Part shown: positions 5,448 to 6,862 of the stretch, piece after piece
How positions within the stretch are numbered: position 1 is the stretch's first letter
Layout of the letters: every line of letters starts with the position of its first letter
DNA from: Candidatus Nitrosocosmicus sp.
Lineage (GTDB): Archaea; Thermoproteota; Nitrososphaeria; Nitrososphaerales; Nitrososphaeraceae
Length of the DNA stretch: 6,862 nucleotides
NCBI GenBank assembly: GCA_030452275.1
Contig: JAKDMR010000112.1
Coordinates: forward strand, 1-6,862
Direction: 5' to 3'
Made by a program: the position numbers and the translations under genes
Notes under the pieces: model-generated
The model's database searches: none
Told to the model about the DNA's origin: nothing
Seen by the model: only the letters and a program-made list of their open reading frames with translations

Positions 5448-5480
5448 AAAAAAGAATCATTGATCTTTGTTCAATAATTC
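5448..5480 (-). terminator. Distal hairpin plus T6 terminator of the surface-protein gene
   Basis: On the minus strand the arms 5480-5471 and 5463-5454 pair at nine of ten positions around a 7-base loop, and six T follow directly (5453 down to 5448). It lies 46 bases past the stop codon of the gene at 5526-6830 and backs up the terminator at 5504-5526. Confidence 0.55.
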
Positions 5481-5503
5481 CTCAAAAAGGATTGATGGTA
5501 TGC

Positions 5504-5526
5504 AAAAAAATACAAACTAAATTTGT
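5504..5526 (-). terminator. Proximal hairpin plus T7 terminator overlapping the stop codon
   Basis: On the minus strand ACAAA (5526-5522) and TTTGT (5516-5512) form a 5-bp hairpin with a 5-base loop, beginning at the last base of the TAA stop (5528-5526). After one A come seven T (5510 down to 5504). Transcription would end about 20 bases past the stop, giving a very short 3' UTR. Confidence 0.5.
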
Positions 5527-6830
5527 TAGCTTAGAATGACTGATTGTAAAGATGCAAGACGAGTTTCTATATTGTCAGTTCGGACATATGTGAATCCTGA
5601 ACCTTGATACAAGGTTTCTATAAATCCCAATCTATCCCTAATTTCCTCATGATATTGCAGCTTAGAAGAGTCTTTTAAGGTCCAATACAAAATCTCTTTG
5701 CCTGTACCAGGATCGATATGCACTTCTATAACACGTTTATTATCGGCTGTCAAAAAAGTTTTCACTTTAAACATAACATTAGTCGTATTAGTGAGATCGT
5801 TTAAGAAATAGTCTTTGCTCTTATTGTCGGTTGAGTGAAAAATAAAATCATCTCCTGCTAGATTTTTTACATCGTTCATTGTAAGTTTTAAATACCGGCC
5901 ATCATCTCGATAATCCATAATATACGGATTACTGGTATTTGAAACGTCAAATACTACTCCTATTCCTCTTCGTTCATTATCGGGGGCATCGGACGCATGA
6001 AAACCCGTATTAAACATAATCTCAATATATGTTTCATTATCAAATTTATCCTCTGGTTCCTCAAAATAATCCAGTATATTGCCCTTCCAAATTATCATTT
6101 GGTTTTTTGCTGCCTTCATATCTAAACTTCCATCAATATTTTCTCTTTGAATTTCAATTCGGGGTGAATTTATGTCATTGTTGTGACCTTGAGAGTGCTT
6201 CCCAAGGTCCAAGTTAACTCTAATTTTTTTGTCCGAATTAAGCGGATCAATTAATTCGTATGAATATTGTTTGTTGAATTTTGTATCCGCTATCAACAAA
6301 CCTTTTTCGTCAAAAATTTCATTATCTAGAACTTCTTCTGATGCTAAAATATTATCTTCCTCTTCCTCCAACTCCTCAACGTCAGTATCATTTAAAACGT
6401 CATTAACTTTACACATTATTTCCGATGACTTATTTACCTCTGAGGAACAATCATATGGATACATTATTTTTAGAAATGGACAAATATTGGTTATTGTCTT
6501 ATTGTCTTCGATGGACTCGGTGATATTTCCTAATCCACTTTTAATATGAGGTATGGATATTGTTGCATTTACAGAAGATTCAGAGGTACTATTACTTTGT
6601 ACAGGATTATTGTAAAATTCTGGACAATTTCTGGTATCTGTTGTATTTAATAAAACATAGTTTTTACCTTTAACATGACTAACTGTTTGAGCCAAGACCA
6701 TAATCTCTCCATTAGATTTTGGATTTGTAATCAAAATATTGATGTTCATATAAAAAATGATAAATGAAAAGATAATGATTGTTAAAAATAAGATAAAAAA
6801 CCTATTGGAATAAGCATGTCTGGTTACCAA
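5526..6830 (-). CDS. Membrane-anchored extracytoplasmic protein of unknown function
   Basis: I do not recognise this 434-residue protein. Residues 11-27 are strongly hydrophobic after a basic N-terminus (R4, R10), giving a signal-anchor helix with the rest outside; cleavage near VLA-Q (45-48) is possible but far from the helix. Residues 50-150 are low-complexity, with seven N-x-S/T sequons and all four Cys (69, 117, 128, 140), which could form two disulfides. An acidic run follows (152-159, six Glu and one Asp). Residues 185-425 look like a folded beta-rich domain (WKGNILDYF, GFHASDAPDNERRGIGVVFDVSN, YIMDYRDDGRYLKLTM, VIEVHIDPGTGKEILYW), perhaps a jelly-roll or lectin-like sandwich; that is a guess from strand pattern. 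The start is TTG at 6830, placed so that transcription would be leaderless from the TATA-like element at 6849-6862. The frame stays open to the window edge, so a longer N-terminus cannot be excluded. It converges with the secreted-protein gene. Confidence 0.75.
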   Translation of the reverse strand: MVTRHAYSNRFFILFLTIIIFSFIIFYMNINILITNPKSNGEIMVLAQTVSHVKGKNYVLLNTTDTRNCPEFYNNPVQSNSTSESSVNATISIPHIKSGLGNITESIEDNKTITNICPFLKIMYPYDCSSEVNKSSEIMCKVNDVLNDTDVEELEEEEDNILASEEVLDNEIFDEKGLLIADTKFNKQYSYELIDPLNSDKKIRVNLDLGKHSQGHNNDINSPRIEIQRENIDGSLDMKAAKNQMIIWKGNILDYFEEPEDKFDNETYIEIMFNTGFHASDAPDNERRGIGVVFDVSNTSNPYIMDYRDDGRYLKLTMNDVKNLAGDDFIFHSTDNKSKDYFLNDLTNTTNVMFKVKTFLTADNKRVIEVHIDPGTGKEILYWTLKDSSKLQYHEEIRDRLGFIETLYQGSGFTYVRTDNIETRLASLQSVILS

Positions 6831-6848
6831 TTTTTTAAATACTATAAA

Positions 6849-6862
6849 CCTTATATTATATA
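6849..6862 (-). promoter_or_regulatory. Candidate TATA box for the surface-protein gene
   Basis: Read on the minus strand, TATATAATATAAGG is centred about 26 bases before the TTG at 6830, so transcription would begin at or next to the start codon. This supports the TTG start and a leaderless mRNA. The element touches the window edge, so its upstream BRE cannot be seen. Confidence 0.45.

Noticed and set aside
6029..6549. Two plus-strand ORFs of 62 and 106 codons inside the surface-protein gene
   Set aside because: They are antisense shadows; their Ser-rich composition mirrors the Glu- and Asp-coding strand, and no promoter or ribosome site supports them.

Overview
This AT-rich window carries five protein-coding genes and no tRNA, rRNA, IS element or CRISPR array that I can see. 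Several traits suggest an archaeon. Archaeal-type TATA boxes sit about 25 bases ahead of gene starts, leaders are short or absent, TTG starts are frequent, and there are two exported proteins rich in Ser, Thr and N-glycosylation sequons. Together with the low GC content and the gene content, this fits a soil ammonia-oxidising archaeon (Nitrososphaerota, perhaps of the Nitrosocosmicus type). The lineage is an inference; no marker gene is present.

Layout from left to right: a 335-base non-coding stretch with two near-perfect palindromes; a TRIC/UPF0126-family membrane channel (336-974, +); a succinate-semialdehyde dehydrogenase-type aldehyde dehydrogenase (1232-2704, +); a luciferase-like flavin/F420 oxidoreductase (3014-3994, +); a secreted protein with a Ser-rich linker and a His-rich C-terminal domain (4225-5010, +); a 515-base convergent spacer; and a large membrane-anchored extracytoplasmic protein of unknown function (5526-6830, -), whose reading frame stays open to the right edge.

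The genes look like independent transcription units rather than an operon. Gaps are 230-515 bases, each gene has its own promoter-like element, and most gene ends are followed by a T-tract, often behind a hairpin. I see no clear pathway joining them: two are soluble oxidoreductases, one is an ion or small-solute channel, and two face the outside of the cell.

I do not see a convincing new multi-gene system. The points most worth a second look are the His-rich secreted domain, the unknown 434-residue surface protein, a GC-rich island that ends in a terminator-like hairpin between the dehydrogenase and the oxidoreductase, and a set of bacterial-looking hairpin-plus-T terminators in what appears to be an archaeal genome.
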